Shown in pieces: positions 1 to 11,516 of a stretch of 64,000 bases of DNA. This DNA is from Sequoia sempervirens (lineage: Eukaryota; Streptophyta; Pinopsida; Cupressales; Cupressaceae). The stretch's first letter is position 1, and every line of letters begins with the position of its first letter. The position numbers and the translations under genes were made by a program. The notes below the pieces were generated by a model. It saw nothing but the letters and a program-made list of their open reading frames with translations, was not told where the DNA came from and did not search any database. The DNA lies in NCBI GenBank assembly GCA_007258455.2, contig VDFB02270651.1:494210320-494274319 (forward strand), in the 5' to 3' direction.

Positions 1-1128
1 ATGTGATGTGAATAGCCACTATCAACAACCCAATAGTTCTTTTCTTGTTTAGCATGTAGGGAAAAGATTACATTACCTTTATCTTTTTCTTTCTATAGAT
101 TACATTTTTTCACTTGTATTTCAAAATGAGCAGAAGTAGGTTCATCTTTTATAGCCAAGAACAAGCATTCATTGTCATGAGGATCTTAATAAACAGATTC
201 TTCATCAAAAATACTAGCATCCTCATTCACATAATATGCTTTGTTGATCTTTTTACCTTTGTTTTCTCTTTCAAATATTTGTTTGTTCCTCTTATCTCTT
301 TCCAGATATTGAAGCAAAATTACCTATTCCTCCACAACTAAAGCATTTAAAGGGTAACTTACCTTCATACTTTCTGGAGCCTTTCTTCATCCTTCTCACA
401 AAGTGAGCTTCTACTTCATCAGGACTTTCTTCATCTGAATCTTCCACTCTTACAACCTTAAAAGCAGTTTCTGATTTGGACCCATTTGTCAAATTCGACT
501 TTCTCAACTCATAAGTTGTTAGAGTTCCCACTAATTGATTTTTTAGTGTAGGTCTTGTAATCTATATGTTCTTCAATAGTAGATACCTTTTCGTTGTATG
601 CATCAGGGAGAGGTATAAGAATCTTCTTTACAATCCTAGGTTCATCTATTGTAGCACCAAGTCCTTGCATTCCACCTACCATTTCATCTACTCTTTGTAC
701 ATAGGATTTAATGTTCTCATCTTTAGAAATATGCAGGAGCTCAAACAGTGTCCAAATTCTACAACTTTGCTTCTTTGACCTTTTTGTCTCCTTCATGCAC
801 CTTTTCTAAAGCATCCCAGACTTTTTTTGCAATCTTTAGATTTTAAACTTTAATCAACTCAAAATGTGCAAGACTATTCTTCAAAATGAACTTGGCCTTA
901 TTGTTTGCTTCATGTGCCTTGATTTCATCAACTGTACTCGGACCATTAGCAGGAGGAGTGTAAGGATTCTTGTAAGCTTTCTCAACATCATATCCGCAAT
1001 ACTCCAGATATTCTTCCATTAATATTTTCCAGATAGCATAATTAGTACCATCGAACTTTGGATACTCAAAAGTGATCTTTCTTGCCATCCCATACCTTCC
1101 TTGAACAATTAAGCTCTTCTCTAAGGAA
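1..1128 (-). pseudogene. Ty1/copia gag and start of protease, broken
   Basis: Reading leftward on the minus strand, the segment encodes a copia-type gag. The N-terminus (about 1107-843) has the motif FDGTNYAIWKILMEEYLEYC, typical of the DUF4219/UBN2 region. The gag body follows (796-509), then an acidic stretch and a degraded zinc knuckle CFSCGGIGNF (about 360-310) in which the later His and Cys are lost. Near position 1 the reading reaches YWVVDSGYSHHM, the copia aspartic protease active site with DSG intact (about 10-45). The ORF changes frame near 790-845 and 509-531, so it is not translatable as one protein. The rest of pol lies left of the window. The family call is secure from the DSG motif, the gag motif and the adjacent primer site. 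Confidence 0.88.
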
Positions 1129-1130
1129 CC

Positions 1131-1144
1131 AAGCTCTGATACCA
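1131..1144 (-). promoter_or_regulatory. Primer binding site of the copia element (initiator Met tRNA type)
   Basis: The minus strand reads TGGTATCAGAGCTT, the standard plant copia primer site complementary to the 3' end of initiator tRNA-Met. It lies 2 bp inside the LTR end at 1147 and just upstream of gag, which fixes the element's orientation. Confidence 0.9.
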
Positions 1145-1146
1145 AT

Positions 1147-2396
1147 TGTTGAACAAGACAACTGAGAGGGGGGTGGTGAATCAGTTGTAGCAAATTTGAT
1201 CTTTAAAACATTCACTGGAACTTAGATCAATCACAATCCATTACTCTACTAAAATGATTAAACATTAAGTGCAAAGGAAGAAACTAAAAAGTAACACACA
1301 TACACAATAACATTAGATTTATGTGGAAAACCTAATAAGGGAAAAACCATGGTGATGATTAGCTCATAATATAGAGAATATCAAAATTGGTTACAAAGGC
1401 TCACTGCCAATTAGGCTCACTGCTAAAACAACAACTCATTGTCAAAATTAGGACTCACTGTCCAACAAGGGTTAACCACCCGAAGGGCTCACCGCCACAT
1501 AGATACAAAGAAGATAGAAGAGATAAGTTAAACAAAGAAGACAATCTCAATGGAATGACAAAGATTTCCACCATGATTCACTCACCCACTTGCAGACATG
1601 CATGAATGATAGAGTACACCTTCAACTCACTACTTCTGGACACTCAACATTTAGATTCCACGCTGATCTGCCACACTTGCATCACATACACACTAATTCA
1701 CATCTATTTCAAATCTATCTGCTCTATTTCTTCACACCACTCTTTGTACACCTTTCACCAATATCTCATCCTTATTTATACCATCTTCAACTTTGAAACA
1801 TATCCAAAGTTGGCCATCCATCATTAAATTCAAATTAGGTCAGTGCCAAAACATTTTAGGGTGGAATTAGAATGAGGGCTATCCAAACACATGCTTGATG
1901 ATGACCCAAATAAGTCCCAACATGCTTCATGATCTTTGAGAGTAGTGTTTAACACAAGGTTGGCCAAACTAGTGTAAAACATATAGAACAATTAAGCACA
2001 TGCAATTCTTGACATGATCCAATCTTTCCAGACAACAAAATTATCTTCAACATGATCAAAATATTTTATCTTTAGAACCACAAGTCATAAGACTTGAACA
2101 AAAAGAATTCGGGACTGACAACATTTCTCTTGGACCTTAGCTAGACACCCTGAAAACCATAGTTCACAATTGGTGAACATAACTTGCATTGTACAATGAA
2201 TCAGAAGCCAAAAATCTAGATATAGTAGTTTCCAACAACCATGATTAACATATTTGAACCATACGAACATAGGAGCAAATCTCAGAGAAAAACCCAGAGA
2301 AAACATTGAATACCCGCAACCATTCTTTATTACAATTTTCTCAATATCCTCGACATATATAGCCAATAACCTGCATGCAAGACATCAATGACAACA
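1147..2396 (-). repeat. 5' LTR of the copia element
   Basis: The inner end is fixed by the primer site: the minus strand ends GTTCAACA. The outer end is placed at 2396, where the minus strand begins TGTTGTCATTGATG. This gives a 1250-bp LTR with matching TGTTG/CAACA ends. A TGTGGAAAACC...GGGAAAAACC block near 1320-1350 (as read on the plus strand) is common in plant copia LTRs. The outer end is an inference, because the partner LTR and the target duplication are outside the window. Short ORFs inside it are not genes. Confidence 0.65.
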
Positions 2397-2607
2397 TCAA
2401 CCAGTTGATAACCAGTTAACTAGTTGGTTCATTAATGACAACACCTTCATTCTTGCAACGACATCATACATTTCTCTAGGCACATTTGTTTGTGCCTATT
2501 GAACTCTTTTAAGTTACTCCTCCCTCTTTAATCTCAAAACAAACTCTTTAAACTCCTAGGATTTTATAAACTCATCATTAGACTTTAATTGTGAACATGC
2601 CAATTCC
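2397..2607. other. Spacer between copia LTR and unknown ORF remnants
   Basis: No gene or repeat was recognised in this 0.2-kb stretch, apart from small direct repeats around AACCAGTTAACTAGTTGG just inside it. Confidence 0.4.
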
Positions 2608-2608
2608 C

Positions 2609-3753
2609 TCACATCATTGAGGTTATCTCTCCCCATAACAATGTCCAACCCGAACCTTTGATGAAGAGGCCGACAATATTTGGTCTTGGGGGGGATGACA
2701 TATATTGTTCAATTTCATCCACGGTCATATGAACATCTTCACTTTCATTTGAATTGATCGGATTGTTAAACAACAATGGTAGTTGCTCATCTTTCATCCT
2801 CTTTTGTGGTTGCTCTCTTGGGGGAGAATCTGAATCTACATTGATTGTTTGAGGGAAAGGATAGGGAGTGACCTGTGGTGGGTCTGATTGCACATTTTCT
2901 CTAATAATAGGCCCCTAGGGCCTTTTGATAGAAAGGTCAGGTCTAGGTTGCTTTGTCAAAATTCTTCAACACTGCCTTAATCTTGGTAATTGGGTCAACA
3001 ATATTAGAAAATGCTCCACGATAATCCTTATCATTCTTTATCTTGTCAGCCTTTGTCTTCATGAATGAAATCCATTTCATCTTTCTATCTATTACCTCAG
3101 ATTCATCCTTGCAATTTATGATGACATCTTTGTTTTCATCAACCTGATGGAAAAAAATAGACCTTATGATACCTTTCTTGACCTCGTGTATGAAACCTTT
3201 AGGGTCAAAATTCCATGTATTTAATTGAAATAACTTGTATTCCCCAAGCATTTCTTTCAACCTATCTAATCCATCTCTGGTAAAAGTGAAATCTGAAAAG
3301 GTAGTAACATAAGGGAAAAAATACCCTTTCCTTTGTTTCCTTAAATGAAATTGATCAGTCTCATTCAATTTCCATATAACTTCCATGAATGCCAACCTGG
3401 GTGACACATATTTGGGTAGCACATGGGGGCCTTGAGGGTAGCCCTATACTCTAATAAGAACTGAGTTCTCACAGAGGTAATAATCTTCCCAATTATGTTG
3501 TACTCCTAACTCCGGCCTCCACTCTTTGGGCCTATGAAAACCCAAAATTTTCTTGTGCAATTTGATTCCAGGTTGATCCAACTTTACCATGACTTGTATT
3601 ACGAATCAAATCTAAAAACAAAATAGTTAGACTCACTACATGGCTTGTTCTAAATAGGGTCCAACATTGCATTGGGAGATCATAGCCCTCTTTATCTTTC
3701 ATGTTCAGTTGTAAAAATATGCTAAAATGATCTCTCCCTTTGTACAAAATCAT
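2609..3753 (-). pseudogene. Broken ORFs of unknown family, probably transposon-derived
   Basis: Three collinear minus-strand open stretches (3753-3532, 3422-2943, 2893-2609) read like one decayed protein of roughly 370 residues. The middle part is the most protein-like: it has PYVTTFSDFTFTRDGLDRL near its start and a Lys-rich, probably helical C-terminal half. The last part is acidic and Pro/Ser-rich. I do not recognise a domain. Strand and general character resemble the remnants at 60-62 kb, and one short stretch (a charged IDRKMKWI-like run against IESKIQWV there) is weakly similar, which is too little to call homology. It could belong to the copia or gypsy remnants nearby. Confidence 0.4.
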
Positions 3754-3760
3754 ATGTAAA

Positions 3761-5284
3761 ATGTTAATTTAGCATACTTTTCTTATGTTTGTATAAAGTA
3801 TTATTATCTTAAATACATATAATAAACCCTATCATATTCATTGAAATATATAATAAATTTTATTTATTAAACATTACTAAATCATTTTATATTTTTTTCA
3901 AATATGTTTTGATTATGGAGGAAAAATAGGTTTTGAATTGACCCAAAACCATTAATGTTCAATAGGTTTTGAATGGAACCTAAATAATTAACAAACAGGT
4001 TTTGATGAGGACCTGAAACCCACACAAAGAAGACCAAGCTATAAACAAATACAACAAAGACAAACAATAGCGAACCAACAATAGATCACTAAAAGAACAA
4101 CATTATTACACATATCTGTACCAAGGACAAACCAAACTAGTAACAAAATAGGTTGCTGAAAATGAAACCAAGTATTTACAGGAACCTTAAACCCAAAGAT
4201 TTTGAAAGAACCTTCAAACTTTTACAAGTAGGTTTTTCAGGGACTAGAAACCCTTAGACACCACCTTCATTAGCCAGGAATCTCAACAAAGTGGAGTCAA
4301 TTAGGAAAATGGGGTCAAGAAAAATGCCCACAATAAATACCATGATGCAGAAAATCCACATCACTCAAAATAGGTCCCTTGAAAAAATCACCAAGAAAGT
4401 AGGGACCACCTTGAAACTCCAACCAACCTAGCCAACCAACTCATAATCCCCCTCAAGAGGAAAGAGCTCCCCTCCATTAGAGAGAATGGTTTGAACACTC
4501 ATTCTGCCAAAGCCACAAATGTCCAGTAACCTTGGGATCCACCTTAATAGGAACAACATCCACCTCAATAGGACAACCACCAAAGGAGACTAGAAAAGAG
4601 GGCAACACAACCTGTCCAAAGCCAAGTCACCTCCACCTCAATAGAAAGGTACTCCACCTCTATAGGAATAGTCTTCACCTCAATAGAAGATGTAGCCAGA
4701 GGAATGCAAAAGAGAGCTAACACTTTAGAAGAACGAGGATACACACCATCCTTTGGCAGACCGGACCATTGGAAGATCAAGAAAAGAAAGAAAGAGGAAG
4801 AAAGTAGCATTCCTCTCCTAGAACATAACAAAAACAAAGTAGTGCCAAAAAAAACTCTTTGAAGGAAAAAGCTCTGAAAGAGCCCACAAAAAGACTACCA
4901 CATCCATAAATAGGAACACTCCTATAGAGCACCACCACACACGGCTACCAATTGCATAGAGCCATCAACCAATAAAAATAAACTTCCCCCTTGAGCCAAA
5001 GAAGCATCATGAGCTAGGAGGGGGACAAAGAAATTTTTATAAAAAATAGAAACACTTTAGTGAATAGAGGAGATAATCCAATCCAGAGGAAAAACCCCTC
5101 AAAGAGCCACATCGAGGGAGCACCCCACACAGTAGTAGAGAGGGAAAAAACCAAAGCTACAACCTCCAAAGAAAACCTTTAAGATCGACCCACTTGAGGC
5201 TCAGAAACACACGCACCACCAGAATCTCCCACCAACAGACTGTAGAGGGAATGAGGGTCCCAAGAAATCCAAAAAACCAAAGCA
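3761..5284. other. Non-coding spacer, AT-rich then purine/CCA-rich
   Basis: No gene was recognised. From 3900 to 4260 the motif AGGTTTTGAA...GGACC recurs several times. From 4540 to 4690 a CACCTCAATAGRA motif recurs. These look like decayed repeats. The open frames on the minus strand here are low-complexity and show no known domain. Confidence 0.4.
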
Positions 5285-5735
5285 TCAAAGAAAAGGCACC
5301 CATGCACAACAAATAAAAGCCCGCATAGAAAGGGAGTAGAGAGCCGGCATAAAAAATAAGCTCAACGTTAGACTCGACATGCCAGCCAGGGTCACTAGAT
5401 AGCTAGAGACTCTCCACAAACCTCCCAACCACAAGCAAAACAATCCACACATAGGAAGCCAAAAAGGATGCCACAGGGAAAAAAATCACTAGAGCTACAA
5501 CAACAACAAGTGACCCCACAATCATAGGGATGAAACCTACCAAAGCTCCAAAATTGGAACCAAGGCACCCACACACAACAACAAGCAAGGAGAGCCCTCA
5601 CAGAAGGGGAGTAGAGAGAAGATAAAACAATTAATCTCAACAATAGACCTGACATGCCAGCCAGGGTCAAAGAATAGCCAGAACCTCTCCATAAGCCCCC
5701 CAACCACATACAAACCAGACCACACACTAAATGCT
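5285..5735. repeat. Diverged direct duplication, period about 275 bp
   Basis: A block of about 175 bp occurs twice. The shared anchor CATGCCAGCCAGGGTC begins at 5378 and again at 5653. It is followed in both copies by AGA-CTCTCCA-AA-CC-CCCAACCACA. The copies differ by many substitutions and small indels, so the duplication is old. No function is evident. Confidence 0.75.
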
Positions 5736-6188
5736 AAAACATGATCTAGAGCCACAGAAAGAGCAGAAGCCCCAATTGAAAGAAAGGAGACCCAAACATC
5801 ATAGTCGTCGTTTGAATCAAAACCACCATTGCCCTCTGCATCCTAATATTTCAAAATCCCTGTCCCGCTCCTCTTCTGGCTCATGTGCTACATCCTAAAA
5901 ATAAGTTATTCATATGTTATTTTATTCAAATATGTTATTAATAGTTTGAAATAATATTATTAATGACTTTAATATTTATCCAAAAATATAATGTTAATGC
6001 TAAATCTGACAATTTATTTATTTATTTATTTTGGCAAAAGGATAATAGCCTATATCTTAGATCTAGCAATTTATACATTACATAAAATTACTATATTTCT
6101 AAATATTTGTCTCTCTTTCTCAACTTTTCTTTTGAAGAGTTGTTTCCATTTTTATATTTTTTATAACTATCATATGAAAGTGGTGGTG
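5736..6188. other. AT-rich spacer, no genes seen
   Basis: Short open frames only. Nothing was recognised on either strand. Confidence 0.4.
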
Positions 6189-6594
6189 AGAATTTGATTC
6201 CACCAAGGACTTAATACATGATATAGTGACAAATGTTAAGCCTATTCTTTCTCTTGGTCCTATATCAATTATTTCTTTAGAAAGAATCAATACTTGTGAA
6301 TTGTTATTGCCCAAACTAACCAAAAGAGTAATTGATGCTTGTTTCCCCATTGGATTGGTGGAATTTAAAAGTTGAATTCCAAAATAGTTAAAAAATTTGA
6401 CCTTAACATATGTTGGTGGATCTAATGGGGCACTTCCAAGTTTGTATATGATATTTCAAATGTATCTTAAAATAATGTCATATTTATTTTTAACACCTAA
6501 AGCCTCATATGATATATTTAATATTATATCATTAGGTATTGGTAAAACACATCCTTTAATGGTGTTGATAAAATTTATTGCTTTATTTGTGTAA
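6189..6594 (+). pseudogene. Possible coding fragment of unknown family
   Basis: One plus-strand frame stays open for about 130 codons with only two stops and has a protein-like composition (for example LTKRVIDACFPIGLVEF, then LTLTYVGGSNGALPSLYMIF). There is no clear start, no splice structure and no family I recognise. It could be an exon of a decayed gene, a retroelement remnant, or chance in AT-rich DNA. Confidence 0.25.
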
Positions 6595-6690
6595 TATTCT
6601 CCTTGATATTCAATACTTCATAGATTTTTTCTATCAATATATTTTCTACCCAACATATATTTTTGTTACATCTATAGCTTATTCATTGTA

Positions 6691-6945
6691 GTCTTGATAT
6701 TTTTCCACTCAAGTTCAATTGTATTAACATCATTAGGTAAAACATCCTCATATTTAGAATCATTATGATTTTTTAATTTCCTTTAAAGTAATTATCCTCC
6801 ATTCTAAATGCCATGGATTATGATAGAGTCTTAATATTCTTCCACTCATGTTCAATTGTATTAACATCATTAGGTAAAACATCCTCATATTTAGAATCAC
6901 TGTGATTTTTAATTTCTTCGAAAGTAATCCTCCATTCTAAATTAT
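6691..6945. repeat. Tandem duplication, 147-bp unit
   Basis: The unit beginning GTCTTGATATTTTTCCACTC at 6691 recurs at 6838 as GTCTTAATATTCTTCCACTC. Both copies contain TGTATTAACATCATTAGG followed by AAAACATCCTCATATTTAGA. The second copy ends near 6945. Confidence 0.85.
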
Positions 6946-7639
6946 AATTGTAATAAAAAGTGTTAGAAAGAGTAAAATTGATAAAAGTTATCATTGTATC
7001 TTGTAAACATTATCATTTTGAAAAATCTTGTAAATTAAAAAGAAAATAATTAAAAAAGAGTTTGAATAAAGAAAATTGTGCAAAGATAAGGAGAAGGTTG
7101 CATGGGGAAGTCGCGACCAGAGGAGAAGAGCTGAAGGCAGCCAAAAGAAAATGGTGGTGGTGCCTTACAGGAAAATATGAATGCTTGGGGCATATTCCAG
7201 TATAACACAAAAAAAAAAAAAGAGGAATCGATGTTAAAAGAGAAGAAAATAATGAAGAGGGGATCACAGTTTTGGGGCAGAAAAGATAGTTACCGGTTGA
7301 AACCGCAGATTGAGCAATGAAATATTTGTATGTAACACTATAAAGTTGGATTAAATCATAACAAACAAGATTGAATTGTTGTCATTGTCTTGCTGTCATT
7401 GTCTTATTGTAATTTTAAATTGAATGTTGATTTTGAGAAATTAAATTGTCAAAATAAGTTTGAATTGATAAGAGATGTAAATAAGTTTCAGTTTTACAAT
7501 TGACTTCAAAATTAGGAATATTGTTTGTCTGGTGAAAATTAATTGAAATTGAATATGTTAGAGCAAGGGACGAGTCTTGTTTGTATATATAAATATTATA
7601 TCATACAAAAAATATGATAATAATTTTAGATATATATAT
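6946..7639. other. Spacer left of the first LINE
   Basis: AT-rich DNA with no recognised gene. A short A-run and a GAAGAGG-rich patch near 7200-7260 are the only structure. Confidence 0.4.
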
Positions 7640-7728
7640 TTTTTTAATAAAAAGGGGTAAAAATTTATTAATCAATCAAAAGAACAAAATATAAGGAGGG
7701 GCCAACCGTCCACGGAAAAAACCAAGAA

Positions 7729-8295
7729 TCACATAATCCTATCAGCCAACAACAGTTGATCCAACAATTGAGAGTGATTCATAGGTAATCGGTCCTTATT
7801 CCAAATATTATAATCCTGCACTTGATCAGAAGCCCATTTGGCCAAACAATCTGCCACTCCATTCCACTCTCTACGAATATGAGAGTAGACCACAGATTCG
7901 AAAGACCTACCCAACCTAAGAATCTGTCTAATAACCAAAGCTAGATGCTAGTTGGCATCATCCATCCGTTGTGCATTCAACAGATTAACCACCACTTGAG
8001 AATTAGATTCACAAACTATCCTCCTCCACCCCAAAGCACACCCTCTCTCCATAGCGTGTAGGATGGCAAGAGCCTCCATGTAATTATTTGTATGCCATCC
8101 TTTATAAATGGAAAAGAGAAATTGCACATTACCTGAACTATCTCGACCAATACTCCCCACACCAGCATGACCAGGGTTCCCTCTAGAGGAACCATCAATG
8201 TTGATCTTCAAAACCCCTTGAGGTGGGGGAAGCCATCGCCCAACCCTATTAATTTTCCTACTATACCGTTTACCTCTACATCTTATGGCTAACAA
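7729..8295 (-). pseudogene. LINE RNase H domain
   Basis: The minus strand encodes a plant-LINE RNase H (RVT_3 type). It shows LKINIDGSSRGNPGHAGVG with the first catalytic Asp, the helix with MEALAILHAME carrying the catalytic Glu, the IVCESNSQVVVNLLN strand in which the usual Asp of the ESDS-type motif reads Asn, and HIRREWNGVADCLAKWA near the C-terminus with the final acidic residue. The frame breaks at about 7940. It is the 3'-terminal domain of ORF2. Loss of the third acidic residue suggests inactivity even without the frameshift. Confidence 0.85.
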
Positions 8296-8559
8296 AGAGG
8301 TATTTCCCTGACCCTAAAAATCAAACTGGCTATAGATAGAATCATTTGAAGGCTCCACAACAACTGAAAGGTCACACCTTGCTAACACTGTCTCCTGGAT
8401 CGAACTCATAATTTTCCTCCACAAATGTTGGACAATCAACTTTGCATCCTAAAAAATCTGATGATTCCTCTCCAACCAAATATTCCATAAAATGAAAGAA
8501 GGCCCAATAGCCCAAGCCACCTAAAGAAAAGGAGTATTAAGAGGCGGCTTAGACAATCA

Positions 8560-8976
8560 AGCCCAGAACTCTACCAACAAAGTAACATACCAACACGCTT
8601 AATTCCAAAGGCCCCACCAGAGTTTCCAAATCTCCTTTGAAAAGGGACATTGAAAGAAAAGATGAGAGACACACTCCCCACTATTGTAGCACAACATACA
8701 GATAGAAGGGCCCTGTAAATATTGCTTACAAAGATTGTCCCAAGTAAGGCACTTATTTTGCACCAACAACCATAAGAAAAAAATACATTTTGGCCAAGAA
8801 AATTTATTCCACACCTGCTTCCACCATGGAACACCATCACTACTGAAGAGCTGCCTGTCCAGCTCCAAATAATCCCCTGTCACAGAATACTTACCAATAG
8901 AATCCCATCCCAAAGCCAAAGTATCATGCTCATCAAGAGAGTTGCAATCTCTACTGGAAAGAATCTGAGCCAACTA
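8560..8976 (-). pseudogene. LINE zinc-finger RT module (zf-RVT)
   Basis: The minus-strand ORF contains the Trp-rich block WKQVWNKFSWPKCIFFLWLL followed by CMLCYNSGECVSHLFFQC, the CxxC...H...C pattern of the zf-RVT domain found between reverse transcriptase and RNase H in plant LINEs. It lies in order between the RT connection and the RNase H domain and is internally open for about 120 codons. Confidence 0.85.
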
Positions 8977-9264
8977 TTGTCTAGCTTCATCTGACCCTCC
9001 AGGTGGCTAGTCCTAGTGTTCTTTCCATATCCAAAAATTAGCATCCCCTAAATGCATAACAATCTTAAAATTAGCCACTTTGCTCTAGCCAACGGTAGTA
9101 AAATAGTCATTGAGAGGTTGGAGATGCAGATAGCTTGAAAGGATTGGAGGGTGACCATCCCAAGCATCCAACCAAAACAAGGCTTCTAAGCCCTTATTAC
9201 AAATCCAAAAAAGCCCCTACTTAATAAGCTTAGCCCCAGTCTTCAAAGTGTGCCAAATAAAGGA

Positions 9265-9675
9265 TCATTTCCCCTCAAGAGAGTATCGAGGGACATCCCT
9301 ACTATCCACTTCTCCAAGATACTTATTTGTAAGAATTCTAGCCCAAAGCTGATCTTGGCAGATACACCATCGCCAGTATAATTTAGTAGCCAACACTTGT
9401 CCATTCATTGCTACTAACCTAAGACCAAGGCCCCCTTCTTTCTTTGGCCGACAAATAGATTCCCACTTTACTAAACTCCACTTAGAGGCCAACAAAGTAT
9501 AACTCCAAAGGAAATGATGTGATAGAGCATCAAATTCCTTAATGAAGTACGAAGGAGCCACCTACACAAAACCCCTGTAAATAGGAAGGGCCAGGATCAT
9601 AGATTGGAGAAGAGTAACCTGGTACCCGCAGTGGAAAGCCACTGATGAGTCCAATGATTAATCCTCCTTTGCAAC
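9265..9675 (-). pseudogene. LINE RT thumb/connection segment
   Basis: Minus-strand reading includes RRINHWTHQWLSTAG at the right edge and, further left, KKEGGLGLRLVAMNGQVLATK, both conserved in plant L1 elements downstream of the polymerase core. Frame changes occur near 9540-9600. The segment is cut at 9675 by the LTR insertion. Confidence 0.8.
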
Positions 9676-10917
9676 TGTATAGGAGTAAATTTGTACCCCA
9701 AGTGTAGATCCAATTTTTTCCTTTATCCACCTTAGAAAACCAAGATCAGAGGCTTAATTACACCTAAGCCCGCTGCTCTCATCCCACTTGGTGCCTGTTT
9801 CGAACTTCGGTGGAGGCGTTTCTATCGAGGACGCCTGCACAATGCGTAGATTTCCACGTGACACACTTATGTCCCTGGTAGATTCCTGTGGCTGAACCTG
9901 TAAAGGCATTACACTTCTCATTGGGAGTCAAGTTGTAATGCCCCCTTTGGCCGACCGACCCCAATATGGTCGTTTTCTTCATCTCCCCTTCAAATTCATT
10001 CCTTCTACAGGTATTTCATCTTCTTCACAACTTCAAGCATTCAACTTCATACTCTTGGACTCACTCTCAAGCTTTCTAGCAACATTTCAAGCACTCCATT
10101 GCAACAAAAGCTTCACTCCATCACTTTGGTAGAGAAAGTTTGGGACCACACCATTGCAACAGAGACTCAAGTACTCTCATTTTCTGCCCCAAGCAGCCTT
10201 GAGTGCTCTTGGTGGAGGTGGTAAGCTTCCCTCTCCTCTCCTCTATCACTTGGTTGAGTTAGCACACTTATTGTTTTGTAGTGTTTTTTGTGCTCTTCAT
10301 TCTAGTTCTTTCTTTATCTCGCTTTCTTGGCTATCCATAGAGGTGGAAACACCTAAACGAGGGTTTGACTGAGTCAGACCCCTATACAACCACCCAACAT
10401 TTTCTCTCTTATTTGTGTGTAGGTGAACGTGCTTTTAAGGAGCTAGCTGGCGAACGAGTTTCTTTGTGAGATCCTTCTTGCCACCTTTACTCTTGCATTT
10501 TTGCGTTATCACATTAGAGAGTACTTCGTTTATTTAATTACATTATTTTGGCCCTTTAATAGTAGTTAGCTTGGCCGTTAGTCATTTTCTTAGGTTTGAC
10601 CTTGTCTCTATTATTGTCTGGCCTTACAGACGCTAGCGCACTTTAGGGATGCCAGTGCTCCACACTGTCGTCCAAGGACCATGCTTTCGTCCTTAGGTAT
10701 AGAGCTTCCTAAGGCGTAGTGTTGAACCTGAAAATTGGTTGGCTTAGCCCTGTCTTGCATCTCATGTCTGAAGAGTGGTTGAAGGACCTCATAGTCCTCA
10801 TCATTCTTGTCCCGCATATCCTAACACTCTGTTAAGCTGAGGTAAGTTAGAGAAACCTTATGCATCTTGGCCCTTCATGACCTGGGGCCTTGTACGTGGT
10901 GGTCCCCCTCTCTTACA
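9676..10917 (+). repeat. 5' LTR, 1242 bp
   Basis: Starts TGTATAGGAG and ends CTTACA. It matches 17448-18688 over its whole length with scattered substitutions and small indels, so the insertion is not recent. ORFs inside it are incidental. Confidence 0.92.
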
Positions 10918-10942
10918 TTTTTGGTGAACTTGACGTGAACCA
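10918..10942 (+). promoter_or_regulatory. Primer-binding-site region
   Basis: Directly after the LTR the sequence reads TTTTTGGTGAACTTGACGTG and on to AACC. A closely similar block, TTGGTGAACCTGATGTGAAC, follows the 5' LTR of the 28.9-kb element. The shared position and TGG start mark it as the primer site. I could not match it convincingly to a tRNA 3' end by eye. Confidence 0.7.
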
Positions 10943-11516
10943 ACATCTATTCATCCGTTGGTGTTGAGACCTCTCTTGTGTACCTCGTGACTGGTTTGTC
11001 CCTAAGTGTTGTGAAGGTTTATGAGCATCACAACCTAGTCTACAACTTATGGGTATATCATTAGGAAAAGCATACGACACCTCCCGATGGAAAGGACAAA
11101 GGTATTGATTGGTCTCTCTATGGGCCTTTTCTTTGGTCCTGTCGTTAGTGTGGCCATGTAGGAGCAGTTGTCGAGGAACAAGATGGGATTCATTGAAAAA
11201 ACTGATCATGTTCCCACTCCCCCTACATCTCCTACACCATCATCGATGGACGAGTATGAGGTCATTAAATCCCTGCAGAATATGTTGCCACCCTTGCTAA
11301 AGGACTAGGAACTTAGAGAATTGCTTGAAAAGAAATCCGAAGATGGATAGAGCCGTTCGGGTTGTTAGCAAATTAAAACATATGATGGGTAAAGATCGAA
11401 CATGCATATAACTTCTGACTATCCTCCTCAGTCTCGCCAAAGCATGTGCTCCTTCAAAAAATCCTAGCTTTGTACAAGAAGTTACTTTCAAAGAGCGTGA
11501 AGGACAGTTAGGAGTA
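10943..11516 (+). other. Leader of the non-autonomous gypsy element
   Basis: Untranslated leader between primer site and gag. Small open frames exist on both strands but none has a recognisable domain. Confidence 0.5.

Noticed and set aside
2085..2366. 93-codon minus-strand ORF
   Set aside because: Lies inside the copia LTR and has no domain.
5395..5755. Cys/Trp/Leu-rich minus-strand ORFs resembling membrane proteins
   Set aside because: They lie on the diverged 275-bp duplication, overlap in several frames and have no domain; composition explains the hydrophobicity.
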